Shown here: positions 6,699-9,511 of the stretch, one piece after another
Layout of the letters: each line of letters opens with the position of its first letter
Numbering within the stretch: position 1 is the stretch's first letter
Assembly: GCA_038148435.1 (NCBI GenBank)
Contig: JAYQVM010000063.1
Coordinates: forward strand, 1-9,511
DNA: 9,511 nucleotides
Direction: 5' to 3'
Origin: UBA5109 sp038148435
GTDB lineage: Bacteria > Pseudomonadota > Gammaproteobacteria > Pseudomonadales > Pseudohongiellaceae
Notes under the pieces: generated by a model
Databases searched by the model: none
The model's input: only the letters and a program-made list of their open reading frames with translations
Told to the model about the DNA's origin: nothing
Position numbers and translations under genes: made by a program

Positions 6699-8774
6699 CT
6701 ATGATGCTTGTAAATAGGAGATGTCGGCAATTTGTAAAAACAGTTGGCGAACCGATGAAAGAAGAGAATGGCGATTTTGTCGAATCGAAAGGTCATCAAC
6801 ATTAACCATGACAGTATCAAAAAAGTGTTCTAGTGGTTCCTGTAAAGTGGCCATATACTCAAGCGCATGTTGATACTGCCGGCCCTCGATAAGAGGAGCG
6901 GTCTGTTGGAGTACCTGATTAAGTGAGTGATATAAAGCCAGTTCAGCTTCTTCTGTTAGAAGCGTCTGATCAACATCGAAAGCAGGCGGTTTTTTAAGTT
7001 TTGTAAGTATATTGGCAACACGTTTATTGGCTTTTGCCAGAGACTGTGCCTGCGGTAGTTTGGCAAAATGACTGACAGCTTTCACACGATGTTCAAAAAG
7101 TAAGGGAAGATTGGGTCTAACAGCATCAACGGCCTGAAAGGATCGTGTATCAACACCCTGTTCAGAGAAATAGGCACGTAATCGTTCAAATATAAAATCC
7201 ATGACGGCCTTTTCCAGGCCAGCTTGTTCTGGAAGCTGAGAGAAAGAGGATGCGGCCTGTTGAATGCAGCTAAGCAGATCAAGAGGAAGTTGTTTTTCCA
7301 AAAGAATACGTAGAATTCCAAGAGCAGCTCTACGCAGGGCAAAGGGATCCTTGGAACCTGAAGGCGGTTGACCAATCCCAAAAAGGCCAGTGATAGTATC
7401 GATGCGATCTGCCAGAGCCAGGATGATGCCGGTCATCGAGTCGGGTAAGCTATCACCGGAAAAGCGAGGTAGGTAATGTTCCTGAATGGCTTGCGCGACT
7501 TCTGGGTCTTCATTGTCATGCTGAGCATAATAGTTACCCATAATGCCTTGCAGTTCAGCAAATTCACCCACCATATTGGAAAGCAGGTCACACTTGCAAA
7601 GCTGTGCAGCACGCTGACAATGAGACGGGTCTGCATCGAGTTCAGCAGCCAGAAAAACTGCTAGTTTCTCAACACGGCTCACCTTGTCATACACTGAACC
7701 CAGATCCTTCTGGAAAATTACACGCTTTAAGGTATCAAGATGAGAGGCGAGCCCCTGTTGCAGATCCTGCTGGAAAAAGAAGGCGGCATCAGCAAGCCTT
7801 GGACCAATGACTTTTTCATTACCTTTGATGACTTGGGAGGGATCTGCACTTTCAATATTGCTTACCGTGATAAAATGAGGCAGCAGTTGGCCTTGGCTAT
7901 CTAGCAAGTGAAAACATTTTTGATGTTTTTTTAGCGAAGAGATCACGGCCTCTTTGGGGACCTTCAGATATGCCGGGTCAAAATTTCCCAATAGAATGAC
8001 GGGCCACTCGACCAACGCAGCAACCTCATCCAAGAGATTATCATCAAGCTCAACCTGGGCATTCTTGGCGGCGGCCTGTTTAAGGACCATGGCTTTAATG
8101 TTTTCTTTGCGTAATGAGAAGGACGCTTCAACTTGGCCCTTTTCTCGCAATAGGGAAGGGTAATCATCTGCAGATTGTAAAGAGATTGCCTGCGGGTGAT
8201 GAAAGCGATGACCATGAGTCTGGTTTGATGCATCAAGCTCAAACAGGCGGGCAGGAATTACTTCATCGCCAAACAGTAGGACAAGCCAGTGAACAGGTCT
8301 GACAAATTCTTCTCGAGACGAACCCCAACGCATTCTTTTGGGAATAGGTAATGCGGCAAGCGATTGTTGAAGCAGCTCAGGTATTAGCTTAATCGATGCA
8401 GCGCCAGCTTGAGTGGACGCATAAAAGAGCTTTTCAAGCTTGCCGTCACTTTTATGTTGCAAGTCGCCAACGTCTGCTCCACAGGAAGCAGCGAAACCCA
8501 ATGCCGCTTTGGTGGGATTTCCCTGTGCATCAAAGGCGGCCTGTAAAGCGGGGCCGAAACGTTCAATGCTGATATCGTCCTGGGACTGGGCAAGAGCATA
8601 AACTTTTAAGGCAAGGCGTCTTGGGCTCGCGAATGCTTCTGTTTTTTCATAAGTCAGGTTGGCCGAGTGTAACAAGCTTTCAAATTCTTTCTTAAAGGCA
8701 AGAGATAGGCTTGATAAGGCTTTTGGTGGCAGTTCCTCTGTGCCGACTTCTATTAAAAGGTCGCGTGCTGACAT
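6699..8774 (-). CDS. glyS: Glycyl-tRNA synthetase beta subunit
   Basis: The beta subunit of the bacterial alpha2beta2 glycyl-tRNA synthetase recognises and binds tRNA-Gly, while alpha holds the main catalytic core. The product is 691 residues (E. coli 689). The N-terminal family signature is LIEVGTEELPPKAL (7-20). Other conserved stretches are RMRWG and FVRPVHWLVLL (about 147-168), VSNIES (304-309), GNEKVIGPRLADAAFFF (319-334), an HD-domain-like region LLSNMVGEFAELQGIMGNYYA (397-417), LADRIDTITGLFGIG (454-468) with SGSKDPFALRR (472-482), and a C-terminal DALR-like anticodon-binding region from about 560. The frame stays open 19 codons further upstream, but the ATG at 8774 is chosen because MSARDLLIEVGTEELPP matches the family N-terminus and a strong ribosome site sits 6 bases before it. 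The start is 1 base after the glyQ stop, matching the need for equal amounts of the two subunits. Confidence 0.97.
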   Translation of the reverse strand: MSARDLLIEVGTEELPPKALSSLSLAFKKEFESLLHSANLTYEKTEAFASPRRLALKVYALAQSQDDISIERFGPALQAAFDAQGNPTKAALGFAASCGADVGDLQHKSDGKLEKLFYASTQAGAASIKLIPELLQQSLAALPIPKRMRWGSSREEFVRPVHWLVLLFGDEVIPARLFELDASNQTHGHRFHHPQAISLQSADDYPSLLREKGQVEASFSLRKENIKAMVLKQAAAKNAQVELDDNLLDEVAALVEWPVILLGNFDPAYLKVPKEAVISSLKKHQKCFHLLDSQGQLLPHFITVSNIESADPSQVIKGNEKVIGPRLADAAFFFQQDLQQGLASHLDTLKRVIFQKDLGSVYDKVSRVEKLAVFLAAELDADPSHCQRAAQLCKCDLLSNMVGEFAELQGIMGNYYAQHDNEDPEVAQAIQEHYLPRFSGDSLPDSMTGIILALADRIDTITGLFGIGQPPSGSKDPFALRRAALGILRILLEKQLPLDLLSCIQQAASSFSQLPEQAGLEKAVMDFIFERLRAYFSEQGVDTRSFQAVDAVRPNLPLLFEHRVKAVSHFAKLPQAQSLAKANKRVANILTKLKKPPAFDVDQTLLTEEAELALYHSLNQVLQQTAPLIEGRQYQHALEYMATLQEPLEHFFDTVMVNVDDLSIRQNRHSLLSSVRQLFLQIADISYLQAS

Positions 8775-8775
8775 G

Positions 8776-9511
8776 CTAGGCCCCCTCCACGTCTTCAAAC
8801 TTTTGCAGGCACTCCTTGCGCAAAGCCTCACTGGCCAGTGGGAACTTTAATCTGGCACGAGACTTGTAATATGCCTGAGCCACTTCACGGGCCAGTGTTC
8901 TGACACGCAGTATGTAGCGCTGGCGTTCTGTGACTGAAATGGCGGAACGGGCATCCAGCAAATTAAAAAAATGTGAGGCTTTAAGTACCATTTCGTAGGC
9001 TGGTAATACCAGCTCCTGCTTGATCAGGTGCTGACACTGTTTTTCACAGTCATCAAAATTGCTAAACAGAATGTCAGTATTGGCCTCCTCAAAATTAAAA
9101 GCGGACATCTCAAGCTCGTTTTGATGAAATACATCACCATAGGTCACCGGGCCATTGGGGGTATTTGCCCACAACACATCGTAGATAGAATCTTTTTCTT
9201 GCAAGTACATGGCCAGTCGCTCAAGGCCATAGGTAATTTCGCCGCTCACCGGATAACACTCTAGCCCGCCAACCTGCTGGAAATAAGTAAACTGGGTAAT
9301 TTCCATGCCATTAAGCCAGACTTCCCAGCCTAAGCCCCAGGCGCCGAGCGTTGGTGATTCCCAATTATCTTCTACAAATCGGATATCGTGAATTTTAGCG
9401 TCAATTCCAATACTTTTTAGCGAGTTTAGATACAATTCCTGAATGTTCAGAGGAGAAGGCTTCATAATTACCTGGAACTGGTAGTAATGCTGTAGGCGCA
9501 TTGGGTTTTCG
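8776..9511 (-). CDS. glyQ: Glycyl-tRNA synthetase alpha subunit, lacking its N-terminus (runs off right edge)
   Basis: The alpha subunit is the class II catalytic part of alpha2beta2 glycyl-tRNA synthetase, forming glycyl-adenylate. The frame is open to the right edge (first full codon at 9510-9508), giving 244 visible residues that start ENPMRLQHYYQFQV, equivalent to E. coli ENPNRLQHYYQFQV at about residue 72. So roughly 70 N-terminal residues and the true start are outside, and the ATG at 9501 is internal. Visible conserved stretches are KPSPLNIQELYLNSLKS, FVEDNWESPTLGAWGLGWEV, NGMEITQFTYFQQVGG, the class II motif 3-type GEITYGLERLAMY, and SFxVTERQRYIL-like AISVTERQRYILRVRTLA. The C-terminus is about 12 residues longer than in E. 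coli. It is the upstream gene of the unit, so the promoter should lie to the right of the window. Confidence 0.97.
   Translation of the reverse strand, partial: ENPMRLQHYYQFQVIMKPSPLNIQELYLNSLKSIGIDAKIHDIRFVEDNWESPTLGAWGLGWEVWLNGMEITQFTYFQQVGGLECYPVSGEITYGLERLAMYLQEKDSIYDVLWANTPNGPVTYGDVFHQNELEMSAFNFEEANTDILFSNFDDCEKQCQHLIKQELVLPAYEMVLKASHFFNLLDARSAISVTERQRYILRVRTLAREVAQAYYKSRARLKFPLASEALRKECLQKFEDVEGA
8781..8788 (-). promoter_or_regulatory. Strong ribosome binding site of glyS inside the glyQ 3' end
   Basis: On the - strand GGAGGGGG lies 6 bases before the ATG at 8774. It is the best Shine-Dalgarno sequence in the - strand unit and decides the glyS start against the longer in-frame ATG at 8831, which would overlap glyQ by 56 bases and add 19 residues unlike the family. 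It also overlaps codons for the last residues of GlyQ. Confidence 0.8.

Noticed and set aside
8775..8831. Upstream ATG at 8831 as the glyS start
   Set aside because: It would overlap glyQ and add 19 residues unlike the GlyS family, while the ATG at 8774 has a strong ribosome site and the canonical N-terminus.

Overview
This window is ordinary core chromosome from next to the replication origin of a gammaproteobacterium. The + strand carries the end of dnaA, then dnaN, recF and gyrB, the classic origin-proximal set. The - strand carries glyQ (its start lies beyond the right edge), glyS, gmhB and a plsC-like acyltransferase. As I recall it, the same genes flank the origin in Pseudomonas and relatives, with plsC/lptA, gmhB, glyS and glyQ convergent to gyrB. 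The proteins look gammaproteobacterial: the DnaA fragment aligns with the E. coli C-terminal half without a net length change, GyrB has the long (about 805 aa) gammaproteobacterial form, and glycyl-tRNA synthetase is of the two-gene alpha/beta type. I cannot name the genus; a Pseudomonas-, Cellvibrio- or Spongiibacter-like lineage is an inference from synteny.

Layout: 1-647 dnaA 3' part; 681-1784 dnaN; 1829-2929 recF; 2989-5406 gyrB; 5407-5450 a convergent gap with a likely terminator for the - strand unit; then, on the - strand, plsC (5451-6149), gmhB (6151-6696), glyS (6699-8774) and glyQ (8776 to the right edge). The four - strand genes are separated by only 1, 2 and 1 bases, so they are very probably one transcript. 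No gene-free stretch exceeds 60 bases. I saw no RNA gene, mobile element, CRISPR array or long repeat.

How the genes work together: DnaA starts replication, the DnaN clamp tethers the polymerase, RecF helps repair gaps at forks, and GyrB is the ATPase half of gyrase. The - strand unit supplies glycyl-tRNA and two envelope enzymes (heptose for LPS, phosphatidic acid for lipids).

The most notable non-gene signal is a pair of ParB-binding parS sequences inside recF. One is a perfect 16-bp palindrome and the other matches the TGTTNCACGTGAAACA consensus; they lie 630 bp apart and in the same reading frame. This makes recF part of the probable chromosome-segregation centromere as well as a gene. 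A 7-bp-arm palindrome between recF and gyrB and an H-X4-E (rather than H-X4-D) catalytic box in the acyltransferase are the other points worth a look. I found no evidence of a new multi-gene system in this window.
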